DNA of 37,329 nucleotides from Desulfobulbaceae bacterium (GTDB lineage: Bacteria; Desulfobacterota; Desulfobulbia; Desulfobulbales; Desulfocapsaceae): contig JAITSS010000034.1 in NCBI GenBank assembly GCA_031287565.1, positions 1 to 37,329 of the forward strand, in the 5' to 3' direction. The notes below the pieces were generated by a model, which saw nothing but the letters and a program-made list of their open reading frames with translations, did no database searches and was not told the DNA's origin. Both the position numbers and the translations under genes were made by a program. Shown here in pieces: positions 8,155 through 17,154 of this stretch (position 1 is its first letter; the number at the start of each line of letters is the position of its first letter).

Positions 8155-11100
8155 CCGATGCCGTCCGCCACGCCATGAATCTTGTTGAACTTTTGTCCGG
8201 CGTCGCCGCGCCGACGCCCGTCGATGTCGCCGTGCGTGGCCTGACCGCTGATTCGCGACAGGTTCGTCCCGGTGATGTCTTTGTCGCCATGCGGGGTGAA
8301 AAGGCTGACGGCCACCGTTTTCTGGGCCAGGCAATCGAGACCGGGGCCAATGCCTTGGTGGTTCAGAGCGGATTATGGTCGCCGGAAGCCTTGTCCGACT
8401 GGCGCGGGCCGCTCATCGAAGTGGCCGATTCGCGCCTCGCCTACGCCCTGATGGCCGCGAATTACCACGGTCGTCCGGCGGAAGCGCTCAGACTATTCGC
8501 CGTCACCGGCACCAACGGCAAAACCACGGTCAGCTATCTGCTTGAGCAATGCCTCCGCGCGGTCGGCCAAACGGTCGGCGTCATCGGCACCATCAATTAT
8601 CGCTATGTCGGGAAAAACCACGAAACCGTCATCGCGCCCGCGCCGAACACCACGCCGGACGCCCTGGTTTTACAAAGCTTGTTGCGGCGCATGGCCGACG
8701 CCGGGGTAAAAACGGTGATCATGGAGGTGTCCTCGCACGCCCTGAACCAGCGGCGGCTCGGCGATTTGCGCTTCGATTTCGCGGCCTTCACCAACCTCAG
8801 CCAGGATCATCTCGACTATCACGCCGATATGGCCGCATATTTCGCCGCCAAACGCCTGCTCTTTCGCCAGCATCTGAAAAAAAACGGCGTCGCGATCATC
8901 AATTTCCCCGCCGAAGCTCAAAGTGACTGGTCTTATAACCTGGCCGATTATTGCCACAAAGAAGGTATCAAGCATATCCGTTGCGGCCTGGGGCGACAAA
9001 GCGCGGAAAACGGCCTTTACCTGACTTCAATAAATAGCGACATCAGCGGCAGTCGTCTTCAGTTGGCTGGCCGTTTCGGTCGATTCAACCTGACCAGTCC
9101 ATTGGTTGGCGGCTTCAACGGCGAAAATTTGCTGACGGCGGCGGCTTTGCTGCTCGCCTCCGGCCTGGATATTGCCGCGCTTCAGGATGGCCTGGCCCAA
9201 GCCTCCGGCGCTCCGGGCCGTTTGCAGCGGCTGGAAATCACCAAGCTGGCGGCATCGCGGCCCACGGTTTTTGTCGATTACGCCCACACACCCGACGCGG
9301 TGCGGAAAGTCCTGACCACGATGCGAGCCTTGCCGCATAAGCGTCTATTTTGCGTTCTCGGATGCGGCGGCGACCGCGACAAAACCAAGCGCCCGTTGAT
9401 GGGCCGGGCAGCGGCGGCGCTGGCCGATATTTTGCTTGTGACCGATGACAACCCGCGCAGTGAAAATCCGGAAACAATCCGCCAGGAAATCGAATCTGGC
9501 CTCGAGGCCAGCCGCCTGCCTGAACGCGACACGGATTGGCTGCTCAATTCCAGCGACAAAGGCTTTGTCAATATCGGCGACCGCTCGCGGGCGATTTCGC
9601 TGGCGATTCAGGCGGCGCGCGCGGGCGACATCGTGGCCATTCTCGGCAAAGGCCATGAGCAATACCAGCAAGGACAACATGGAAAAATCTTTTTTGATGA
9701 TTGCCTGGAGGCGCTAACGGCGCTGGCCGCCTGGCGTTTCGCCGATCTGGTGGCGGCCACCGACGGCAGACTCGAAGCGGGCCGAAGCGAAAACCGCTTG
9801 GCCGCTGCGGCAACGATTTGCACCGATAGCCGCTCGCTGGCGGCGGACAATGTCTTTCTGGCCCTGAAAGGCGACAGGTTCGATGGCCACGATTTTCAGG
9901 AAAAGGCGCGAAAGGCGGGAGCAGGCTGCCTGATTATCGAACGCGGCAGAAAAATACCTGACATTGATATACCCTGTATTGAAGTGGCCGATACCCGCAT
10001 CGCCCTGCACGACCTGGCCGCCTTTCGCCGTCGTATAATGGCCGAAATCGGCCAGCCGACAGTCTTCGCCATAACCGGAAGTTGCGGCAAAACGACCACC
10101 AAGGAAATGCTCGCGGCCATTCTCCGCGCCCATTATCCGGAGGGGCCAGACCATCCCGCCGACCGCGTTTTGGCAACCATTGGCAACCTGAATAATCTGA
10201 TTGGTCTGCCGCTGACCCTGTTGCGCATCAGCCCGCGCCACCGCGCCGCCGCGCTGGAAATGGGGATGAATGTCCCCGACGAAATCGCCCGCATGGCGCG
10301 AACCGCCAATCCCGATATTTGCTGCATCACCAATGTGCGTGGCGTGCACCTTGAGGGCCTTGGCGACATCGAAGGGGTCGCCCGCGCCAAAGAAGAACTG
10401 TTCGCCGAAGCAGGCGACAAAGCGACGCTCATCATAAATGGCGACGACCCGCGCATCATGGCCATGGCCGAACGATACCGGCAACGGCAAATCATCTTTT
10501 CGGCGCAGGGGAAAACCGCTTGCCCGCAGGCGCATCTTTGGGCGGAAGATATTTGTGAGAAAGAAGACCATATCACCTTCAGGCTGCGCCAGAGCGCGAT
10601 GGCCGCGCCCATCACCCTGCCGCTGATTGGCCGCCACCAGGTCGAATGCGCCCTGGCCGCCTGCGCCTGCGCCGTGGCCGCCGCAATCCGGCTGGAAACC
10701 ATCGCCCAGGGTCTCGCCGCCTTACAAGCGGTGGACAAACGGATGAATGTCGGCTGGACGCGGCATGGCGTAAAACTCATCAACGACAGCTACAACGCCA
10801 ATCCGGCCTCGATGGCGGCGGCGCTGGCCACTTTGCGCAACCAGGCGGCGGGTAAAAAAAGCCTGGCGATTCTCGGCGACATGCTCGAATTGGGCGAAAA
10901 AAGCGCGGCCTTGCATGAACAATTAGGAAAAGAGGCGGCGGAATTGGGCATTTCGTTCCTCGCGGCGGTCGGCGCGGCGGCGGCGCATCTTGCAACAGCG
11001 GCGGCGCAGGCCGGGATGCCGCCCGCCTCGACCCGCGCCTTCGCCGACAAAAACGAGTTGGTCGCCTGGGTCGAGCGTCTGATTGAAGCTGGAGATTTAA

Positions 11101-11189
11101 CCCAGAGCGATGTGATTCTCGTGAAAGGTTCGCGCGGAATGCGCATGGAAACAGTGGTTGAAGCCTTAGTAAACACCACAAACAAGTAA
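8151..11189 (+). CDS. murEF: MurE-MurF fusion: meso-DAP-adding and D-Ala-D-Ala-adding ligase
   Basis: One 1012-residue polypeptide carrying two consecutive Mur ligases of peptidoglycan precursor synthesis. Residues 1 to about 520 are MurE (adds the third stem amino acid to UDP-MurNAc-L-Ala-D-Glu): ATP loop TGTNGKTT at 119-126, VSSHAL, FTNLSQDHLDYH, and the substrate motif DNPR at 433-436, diagnostic for meso-diaminopimelate rather than lysine. Residues from about 525 are MurF (adds D-Ala-D-Ala): ATP loop TGSCGKTTTK at 642-651, NLNNLIGLPLTLL, ALEMGMN, and NDSYNANPASM. No stop or frameshift separates them. MurE-MurF fusions are known in scattered bacteria. The ATG overlaps the ftsI stop by the ATGA arrangement. 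Confidence 0.95.
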   Translation: MTDAVRHAMNLVELLSGVAAPTPVDVAVRGLTADSRQVRPGDVFVAMRGEKADGHRFLGQAIETGANALVVQSGLWSPEALSDWRGPLIEVADSRLAYALMAANYHGRPAEALRLFAVTGTNGKTTVSYLLEQCLRAVGQTVGVIGTINYRYVGKNHETVIAPAPNTTPDALVLQSLLRRMADAGVKTVIMEVSSHALNQRRLGDLRFDFAAFTNLSQDHLDYHADMAAYFAAKRLLFRQHLKKNGVAIINFPAEAQSDWSYNLADYCHKEGIKHIRCGLGRQSAENGLYLTSINSDISGSRLQLAGRFGRFNLTSPLVGGFNGENLLTAAALLLASGLDIAALQDGLAQASGAPGRLQRLEITKLAASRPTVFVDYAHTPDAVRKVLTTMRALPHKRLFCVLGCGGDRDKTKRPLMGRAAAALADILLVTDDNPRSENPETIRQEIESGLEASRLPERDTDWLLNSSDKGFVNIGDRSRAISLAIQAARAGDIVAILGKGHEQYQQGQHGKIFFDDCLEALTALAAWRFADLVAATDGRLEAGRSENRLAAAATICTDSRSLAADNVFLALKGDRFDGHDFQEKARKAGAGCLIIERGRKIPDIDIPCIEVADTRIALHDLAAFRRRIMAEIGQPTVFAITGSCGKTTTKEMLAAILRAHYPEGPDHPADRVLATIGNLNNLIGLPLTLLRISPRHRAAALEMGMNVPDEIARMARTANPDICCITNVRGVHLEGLGDIEGVARAKEELFAEAGDKATLIINGDDPRIMAMAERYRQRQIIFSAQGKTACPQAHLWAEDICEKEDHITFRLRQSAMAAPITLPLIGRHQVECALAACACAVAAAIRLETIAQGLAALQAVDKRMNVGWTRHGVKLINDSYNANPASMAAALATLRNQAAGKKSLAILGDMLELGEKSAALHEQLGKEAAELGISFLAAVGAAAAHLATAAAQAGMPPASTRAFADKNELVAWVERLIEAGDLTQSDVILVKGSRGMRMETVVEALVNTTNK

Positions 11190-11205
11190 ACGGTAGAGAA
11201 TAATC

Positions 11206-12282
11206 ATGCTGTATTGGCTCACTTTATTGCAGAACGAATTTTCCGGGTTCAACGTTTTTCGCTACATCACCTTCCGCAGCGTCGGCGCGGCGGTGACAGC
11301 CTTTATTATTATGTTTTTGTGCGGACCGCGTTTTATCGCCCTGATGCGCCGCCTGAAATTCGGCCAGCAGGTGCGCGACGACGGCCCGGCCAGCCATCTG
11401 AAAAAACAGGGCGTGCCAACCATGGGCGGGCTTCTGATGCTGGCGGCGCTCAGCGCTTCGACGCTTTTATGGGCGCGACTCGACAATCTTCTGGTCTGGC
11501 TGGTTTTGGCTGTCACCCTCTTCTACGGGTTCATCGGCGGCATCGACGATTACCGCAAAATCGCGAAGAAAAACTGCAAGGGATTAAGCCCGCGCGGCAA
11601 GCTCGTTTTGCAGGTGATCGGCGCGGCGGTGGTGGCGCTCTATCTGTTCTGCGATCCGCAATATTCCAGCCAATTGAGTCTGCCGTTTCTTAAGAATTGG
11701 CATCCGGATCTCGGTTGGTTTTATCTTCCCTTCGCGGTTCTGGTCATTGTCGGCGCCTCGAACGCCGTCAACCTCACCGATGGTCTTGACGGCCTGGCCG
11801 TCGGTCCGTCGATGATCACCGCCGCCGTGTATGTCGTCTTCGCCTATCTGGCCGGACATGTGGTGTTGGCCGACTACCTCGACATTCCCTATATCGTCGG
11901 CGCCGGCGAGTTGGCGATTTTCTGCGCCGCCCTGTTTGGCGGTTGCCTGGGCTTTCTCTGGTTCAATGCCTATCCAGCGCAGATATTCATGGGCGATGTC
12001 GGCTCGTTGGCCCTGGGCGGCGCGGTCGGCTCCATCGCCATCATCATCAAACAGGAATTTCTCTTGGCGATTGTCGGCGGCGTCTTTGTCATGGAGGCGA
12101 TTTCCGTCATCATACAGGTCGGCTATTTCAAAGCGACGCACGGCAAGCGGATTTTTCTCATGGCCCCTTTTCATCATCACTTTGAAAAACAGGGCTGGCA
12201 TGAACAAAAAGTGGTGGTGCGTTTTTGGATTGTTTCGGTGGTTTTGGGCATCATCGCCATCGCCACCCTAAAACTCAGGTGA
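11206..12282 (+). CDS. mraY: Phospho-N-acetylmuramoyl-pentapeptide transferase
   Basis: Integral membrane enzyme that transfers phospho-MurNAc-pentapeptide to undecaprenyl phosphate, forming lipid I. The 358 residues are normal for the family, with about ten hydrophobic helices. Visible signatures are DDGPASHLKKQGVPTMGG near the N-terminus, IGGIDDYRK, NAVNLTDGLDGLA with the catalytic aspartates, FMGDVGSLALGG, and the C-terminal histidine loop MAPFHHHFEKQGW. It begins 16 bases after murEF. Its TGA is followed one base later by the murD ATG. Confidence 0.97.
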   Translation: MLYWLTLLQNEFSGFNVFRYITFRSVGAAVTAFIIMFLCGPRFIALMRRLKFGQQVRDDGPASHLKKQGVPTMGGLLMLAALSASTLLWARLDNLLVWLVLAVTLFYGFIGGIDDYRKIAKKNCKGLSPRGKLVLQVIGAAVVALYLFCDPQYSSQLSLPFLKNWHPDLGWFYLPFAVLVIVGASNAVNLTDGLDGLAVGPSMITAAVYVVFAYLAGHVVLADYLDIPYIVGAGELAIFCAALFGGCLGFLWFNAYPAQIFMGDVGSLALGGAVGSIAIIIKQEFLLAIVGGVFVMEAISVIIQVGYFKATHGKRIFLMAPFHHHFEKQGWHEQKVVVRFWIVSVVLGIIAIATLKLR

Positions 12283-12283
12283 A

Positions 12284-13663
12284 ATGATGCAAGGCGGCCT
12301 GATTCAACCAAATATGCGGGTGGCGGTGTTGGGCTTTGGCCTGTCTGGCCAGGCGGCCATGGAGTTCGCCCTGGCTGCGGGAGCGTCGGTCCGGGTTTCC
12401 GACAGTGGCGATCAGGCGAAATTCGCGGCGCGGCATGGAGCGAGGCTTGACGCCTTGGGCCTGCCCTGGGAGGCTGGCAGGCACACCGACCAATTTCTCG
12501 CGAACATCGACGCGGCCATCATCAGCCCCGGCGTATCGTTGCATCAATCAGCTATGAAAACGCTGCGCAACAGGGGTGTTCCCTGTTATGGCGAATTGGC
12601 CCTGGCCGCGCCGCTTCTGGCCGCGCCGGTTGTCGCCGTCACCGGCACCAACGGCAAAACAACCGTAACAACCTTGATAGGTGAAATCCTGACAGCGGCG
12701 GGCAAAAAGGTCTTTGTCGGCGGCAATATCGGCACGCCGCTTTTACGCCATATCCTGGCGGGCCAGCGGGTCGATGTCATTGTCCTGGAATTATCCAGTT
12801 TTCAGCTGCAACTGGCCGGAGACTTCGCGCCTCAGATAGGCGTCTTACTGAATATCACGCCGGATCATTTCGACCTGCACGCCGATATGGCCGAATACGC
12901 CGCCGCCAAGATGCGCCTGTTCGCCCGGCAGAAAAAAGACGATACGGCGGTGATTTGTCTCGATGATCCGGTGGCCGCCAGCCTGACCGCCGCGATACCA
13001 AGCCGCCTGGTCGGCTACGGCTCGCAGACAGACAATCAAAATTGTCAGGTAATTTTGCAACCGCATATGGTGCGATACAGCCAGCGCGGTCGCGAAGAAG
13101 TCTACGACCTAAGCGGCTCAGCCCTCGATTTCCCCATCGGCCTCAGTAACGGCGCGGCGGCTATCGGCGCGACCAGAGCTTTTGGCATCGAAGCGGAGAC
13201 AATCCTTACGACGCTTCGCGCCTTTACGCCGCTACCGCATCGCCTGCAACTGGTGCGGCGGCTGAACGGCGTGCGCTATGTCGATGATTCCAAAGGCACC
13301 AATACCGGCGCGGTGATCGCCGCTCTCAGGCAAACGCCGGGGCGCGTGGCGCTGATCGCTGGTGGCCGCCATAAGGGTGAGGATTACCGCCTGCTGCGTG
13401 AGGCGGTCGCCGCCCATTGCCGCCATCTTATTTTGATAGGCGAGGCCGCGCCGCTCCTCGCCGAAGCGCTCACCGGCTTTGCGCCGATAACAATAGCGGG
13501 CGATATGGGTGAAGCGACGCGCATCGCCGCCGCGCTGGCCGAACCGGGCGACACCGTGCTGTTGTCGCCGGCCTGCTCCAGCTTCGACATGTTCAAAGAT
13601 TACGCCGAACGCGGCCAGCGATTCGCGGCGGCGGTTCAGGCCCTACCCGGAGGAACACGATGA
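12284..13663 (+). CDS. murD: UDP-N-acetylmuramoylalanine--D-glutamate ligase
   Basis: Cytoplasmic ATP-dependent ligase adding D-glutamate to UDP-MurNAc-L-Ala. It has 459 residues with an N-terminal Rossmann-type UDP-binding domain (VAVLGFGLSGQAAMEFAL), the central ATPase loop VTGTNGKTTVTTL, ELSSFQLQL, LNITPDHFDLH, and the C-terminal VDDSKGTNTGAVIAAL and LLSPACSSFDMFKDYAERG. Two adjacent ATGs (12284 and 12287) are possible starts. The last codons overlap the murG start by four bases (ATGA), exactly where ftsW normally sits in proteobacterial dcw clusters. Confidence 0.96.
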   Translation: MMQGGLIQPNMRVAVLGFGLSGQAAMEFALAAGASVRVSDSGDQAKFAARHGARLDALGLPWEAGRHTDQFLANIDAAIISPGVSLHQSAMKTLRNRGVPCYGELALAAPLLAAPVVAVTGTNGKTTVTTLIGEILTAAGKKVFVGGNIGTPLLRHILAGQRVDVIVLELSSFQLQLAGDFAPQIGVLLNITPDHFDLHADMAEYAAAKMRLFARQKKDDTAVICLDDPVAASLTAAIPSRLVGYGSQTDNQNCQVILQPHMVRYSQRGREEVYDLSGSALDFPIGLSNGAAAIGATRAFGIEAETILTTLRAFTPLPHRLQLVRRLNGVRYVDDSKGTNTGAVIAALRQTPGRVALIAGGRHKGEDYRLLREAVAAHCRHLILIGEAAPLLAEALTGFAPITIAGDMGEATRIAAALAEPGDTVLLSPACSSFDMFKDYAERGQRFAAAVQALPGGTR

Positions 13664-14763
13664 CCGCCTTCAAACTTCTGATCAGTGGCGGCGGCACCGG
13701 CGGCCACCTCTTTCCGGCGATTGCCGCCGCCCAGGAACTGCGCCGTCGGGCGCCAGACAGTGAAATTTTTTTCCTCGGCGCCGGGCGCAAAATCGACACA
13801 TTGGGCCTGGCCTCGCATGGTTTCGCGGGCGCGGCAATTGAGAGTTTTGGTTTCAAGGGCGGCAATTTTACCGACAAATGCAAAGCGATGTACGCCGTGC
13901 CCAAGGCGGTGCGCCAGGCCCTGGCTCATATCCGCCGTTTCCGTCCCGACGTGGCCCTGGGCGTGGGCGGCTATGTCACCGGCCCGACGCTGGTGGCGGC
14001 CAAACTGCTCGGCGTGCCTACCATCATCCATGAGCAAAATTCCGTGCCCGGCATGGCCAACCGCCTGCTGGGGCGGATCGTGACACGGATTTGCCTGTCG
14101 CTGCCGGAAAGCGCCGATTATTTTCCAGAGAAAAAATGTCTTTTTACCGGCAATCCTTTGCGCGAATCCATTACCCTTTTGGCTGAAGAGAAATCCAAAT
14201 CCGAAACCGCCGCCGCGCCGTCCCGGCCAACGCTTCTGGTGCTCGGCGGCAGTCAGGGCGCGCACGTTCTGAACCAACTGGTCGTCGAGGCGTTTTGCGG
14301 CAATCGCGATGGTCTCTCGGCCATTCGCCTGATTCATCAGACCGGCGGCCCCGATGAGGCGACGGTCAGAAAACGCTATGCCGAAGCGGGCATCGACGCG
14401 GAAGTATCCGCCTTTTTCACCGATATGGCGGCTGTTTATCGCCAGGCAGATTTTTGCCTGTCGCGGGCCGGAGCCACCACCTTGGCCGAATTATCGGCCC
14501 TGGGACTGCCAGCGATCCTCGTCCCCTTCCCCTTTGCTGCTGACAATCATCAGGAGCGTAACGCCAACCATTACGCCCAGGGCGGCGGTGCCTGGGTGTT
14601 CAAGCAGGATGAGCTAACCGGCCCGATTCTGGCCCGCCACATCCTGACCTTGTCCGGCGACGCGGCCCGGCTCTGGGCCATGGCCCGCTCGATGCGCGGC
14701 CTGGCCCGCCCGGACGCCGCCCAGGCGATGGTCGATGTCTGCCTGAAGACGGCGGGGAGATGA
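13660..14763 (+). CDS. murG: UDP-GlcNAc--lipid I N-acetylglucosaminyltransferase
   Basis: Peripheral membrane GT-B glycosyltransferase (GT28) converting lipid I to lipid II on the cytoplasmic face. The 367-residue protein has the glycine-rich loop GGGTGGHLFPAIA (residues 10-22), the second N-terminal G loop VGGYVTGP, IHEQNSVPGMANRLL, the C-domain loop LGGSQGAHVLN, and SRAGATTLAEL with the donor-binding stretch that follows (PFPFAADNHQERNA). The start overlaps murD. It is followed by a 79-base gap (14764-14842) with no gene and no clear promoter, the largest gap between dcw genes other than that before ftsZ. Confidence 0.96.
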   Translation: MTAFKLLISGGGTGGHLFPAIAAAQELRRRAPDSEIFFLGAGRKIDTLGLASHGFAGAAIESFGFKGGNFTDKCKAMYAVPKAVRQALAHIRRFRPDVALGVGGYVTGPTLVAAKLLGVPTIIHEQNSVPGMANRLLGRIVTRICLSLPESADYFPEKKCLFTGNPLRESITLLAEEKSKSETAAAPSRPTLLVLGGSQGAHVLNQLVVEAFCGNRDGLSAIRLIHQTGGPDEATVRKRYAEAGIDAEVSAFFTDMAAVYRQADFCLSRAGATTLAELSALGLPAILVPFPFAADNHQERNANHYAQGGGAWVFKQDELTGPILARHILTLSGDAARLWAMARSMRGLARPDAAQAMVDVCLKTAGR

Positions 14764-14842
14764 AAGACGAGTCGGCCCGCATAGGCATTCGGCTGTCCGT
14801 TGATCTTTATTAAGAACCGGCCAACTAAACAACCACAAAATT

Positions 14843-16237
14843 ATGTATCGCAAATCGAAAAAAATTCATTTTGTTGGCGTCGGCGGCATCGGCATGAGCG
14901 GCATCGCCGAGTTGCTTTTGAATCTTGGCTACAGCGTCTCCGGCTCCGATCTGCACATGAGCGCCATCACCGAACACCTGCGGGCTGTGGGTGGCGTCAT
15001 CCAGCAGGGGCATGGGGCGGAAAATATCGGTGAAGCCGATGTGGTGGTCACGTCTTCGGCGATAGACCAAGACAATCCGGAGGTGCTGGCGGCGCGGGCG
15101 CGGCGCATTCCCGTGGTGCAACGCGCTGAAATGCTTGCGGAATTGATGCGGCTGAAGAAATTCGGCATCGCCATCGCCGGCTCGCACGGCAAGACCACGA
15201 CCACTTCGATGGTCGCCTGGCTTCTGTCGCAGGCCGGGCTTGACCCAACCATCGTTATCGGTGGCCGCGTTGACAGCTTAGGCGGCAACGCCAGGCTGGG
15301 CGCGGGCGAATTTCTCGTCGCCGAGGCCGACGAAAGCGACGGCTCGTTTCTTAAACTTTCGCCGGTTTTAGAAGTCGTCACCAATATCGACCTGGAGCAT
15401 CTCGATTATTATCGCGACATTGAGCATATTAAGGAGACATTTAAGCAATTCGTCGGCAAAATTCCGTTTTACGGCGCGGCGATTCTCTGTCTCGATGACA
15501 AAAACATCGCCGATATTCTGCCGGAAATCGACCGGCGGGTCATCACCTACGGCCTGACTGCCCAAGCCGATTACCATGGCGAAAATATCCGCTTCAAAGA
15601 TGGCCGCGTTTTCGCCGATGTCTACCGCGGCGAGCGTTTTTTGGGATCAATTGATGTCGCGCCGCCGGGTCGGCACAATATTTATAACGCCCTGGCGACG
15701 GTAGCGCTCGGCGAGGAATTGGATATTTCCTTCGCCGTCACCAGCCAGGCGCTGCGCGGTTTTCCCGGCGTGCAGCGGCGGATGCAGAAAAAAGGTGAAC
15801 TGGGCGGCATCACGGTCGTCGATGATTATGGCCACCACCCGACGGAAATCCGCGCGACCTTGGCCGCGATCAAAACCGCCTGGCCCAACAAACGTTTGGT
15901 GACGTTGTTCCAACCGCATCGCTACAGCCGCACACGGGCGCTGGCCCAGGAATTCCGCACCTGCTTTCACCAGGCCGATGTCTTGCTCATGACCGAGATT
16001 TACGCGGCGGGTGAAAAACCGTTGCCGGGCGTTTCCGGCGCCGAGCTGCTGGCGGAAATTTTACGCCACGGCCACAAACACGCCCATTTCATTGAGCGGG
16101 TCGAAGATATGGCGGCGGCGGCGCTGCCAATGCTGAAGGAAAACGATCTGGCCTTGACCCTGGGCGCGGGCAATATCGTCAAAGTCGGCGAAGAACTGCT
16201 GCAACTATTGGCCGCTGAAACGGAGCGAACAGCATGA
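14843..16237 (+). CDS. murC: UDP-N-acetylmuramate--L-alanine ligase
   Basis: Cytoplasmic ligase adding the first stem-peptide residue (L-Ala) to UDP-MurNAc. The 464-residue protein has IHFVGVGGIGMSGIAELL at the N-terminus, the ATP loop AGSHGKTTTTSMVAW, EADESDGSFL, TNIDLEHLDYY, DDYGHHPTEIRATL and LFQPHRYSRTRAL, all family hallmarks. No clear Shine-Dalgarno sequence precedes the ATG (upstream bases are A-rich), unlike most neighbours. The end overlaps the murB start by ATGA. Confidence 0.96.
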   Translation: MYRKSKKIHFVGVGGIGMSGIAELLLNLGYSVSGSDLHMSAITEHLRAVGGVIQQGHGAENIGEADVVVTSSAIDQDNPEVLAARARRIPVVQRAEMLAELMRLKKFGIAIAGSHGKTTTTSMVAWLLSQAGLDPTIVIGGRVDSLGGNARLGAGEFLVAEADESDGSFLKLSPVLEVVTNIDLEHLDYYRDIEHIKETFKQFVGKIPFYGAAILCLDDKNIADILPEIDRRVITYGLTAQADYHGENIRFKDGRVFADVYRGERFLGSIDVAPPGRHNIYNALATVALGEELDISFAVTSQALRGFPGVQRRMQKKGELGGITVVDDYGHHPTEIRATLAAIKTAWPNKRLVTLFQPHRYSRTRALAQEFRTCFHQADVLLMTEIYAAGEKPLPGVSGAELLAEILRHGHKHAHFIERVEDMAAAALPMLKENDLALTLGAGNIVKVGEELLQLLAAETERTA

Positions 16238-17154
16238 AGCCTGTCCTCTCCGAAGAGGCGCGACGCAAACTGCGAGCCGCGCTGACGCTACCCGTGGCCT
16301 GGGATGCGCCTTTGGCCAGCCACACCAGCCTGGGCATCGGCGGCCCGGCGGAAGCGCTGGTCACGGTGGTCGATTGTTCTGAGCTTGCCGCGCTCTTAAC
16401 CCTCGCCGCTGAACACGCCTGGCCATGGCGAGTTCTTGGCAAGGGCAGCAACCTGTTAATCGACGATGACGGTCTGGCCGGTATAACTATCATTTTAGGC
16501 CAGGATTTCCGCCGTCTGGAACAAATCGACGAGCGGCTCATCCGGGCCGGAGCCGCCTGCGCCCTGCCCGCCCTCAGCCATTTCTGTCGGGAAAAGGGCT
16601 TAGCCGGTCTGGAATTCGCCGCCAGCATCCCCGGAGGCGTCGGCGGCGCGGTCCGGATGAACGCCGGGGCCAACGGCTGCCAAATCGCCGATTGCCTGAC
16701 AGAAATAGAATTGCGCGGCACCGACGGCCCGATCATTGTATCGGCGCAAGCATCGCGCTTTGCCTACCGCGCCTGGCTGGACGCGGACCAATGGCGTGGC
16801 CGCGCGGTGATTGTCGCCGCCCGCTTCACATTGCGTCCGGACGAACCGCAAGCCATCGCCGCCCGCATGGATTGGTACCGTGGACAGCGAGGCGAGCGGC
16901 AACCCAAGGCGGCGGCCAGCGCCGGTTCTTTTTTCAAAAATCCGCCGGGCGACAGCGCCGGGCGTCTGATCGACGCCTGCGGTCTGAAGGGATTGCGGGT
17001 CGGCGACGCCATGGTTTCGCCCGCGCACGCCAATTTCTTCGTCAATATCGGCGCGGCCACCGCCGCCGATATGCGCGAACTGGCGCGACTGGTGCGGCGG
17101 GAAGTCTTCAACCGACACGGCGTCCAGCTTGAACAAGAGGTGGAAACATGGTGA
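16234..17154 (+). CDS. murB: UDP-N-acetylenolpyruvoylglucosamine reductase
   Basis: FAD-dependent reductase converting UDP-GlcNAc-enolpyruvate to UDP-MurNAc. The 306-residue length and SFFKNP loop fit the short type (lacking the extra loop of the E. coli enzyme). Visible are the FAD-binding TSLGIGGPAEALV and LGKGSNLLIDDDG, GLEFAASIPGGVGGAVRMNAGA, the catalytic serine in ASAGSFFKNP (S232) and the C-terminal catalytic Glu in VQLEQEVETW. It overlaps murC upstream and ftsQ downstream. ddl, often found between murB and ftsQ, is absent. Confidence 0.95.
   Translation: MKPVLSEEARRKLRAALTLPVAWDAPLASHTSLGIGGPAEALVTVVDCSELAALLTLAAEHAWPWRVLGKGSNLLIDDDGLAGITIILGQDFRRLEQIDERLIRAGAACALPALSHFCREKGLAGLEFAASIPGGVGGAVRMNAGANGCQIADCLTEIELRGTDGPIIVSAQASRFAYRAWLDADQWRGRAVIVAARFTLRPDEPQAIAARMDWYRGQRGERQPKAAASAGSFFKNPPGDSAGRLIDACGLKGLRVGDAMVSPAHANFFVNIGAATAADMRELARLVRREVFNRHGVQLEQEVETW

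Noticed and set aside
9714..10637. Minus-strand open frame of 307 codons opposite murF
   Set aside because: GC-rich third-position shadow of the MurE-MurF gene; no family resemblance, no ribosome-binding site.
14764..14842. Internal promoter between murG and murC
   Set aside because: TTGATC at 14800 has no acceptable -10 at proper spacing.
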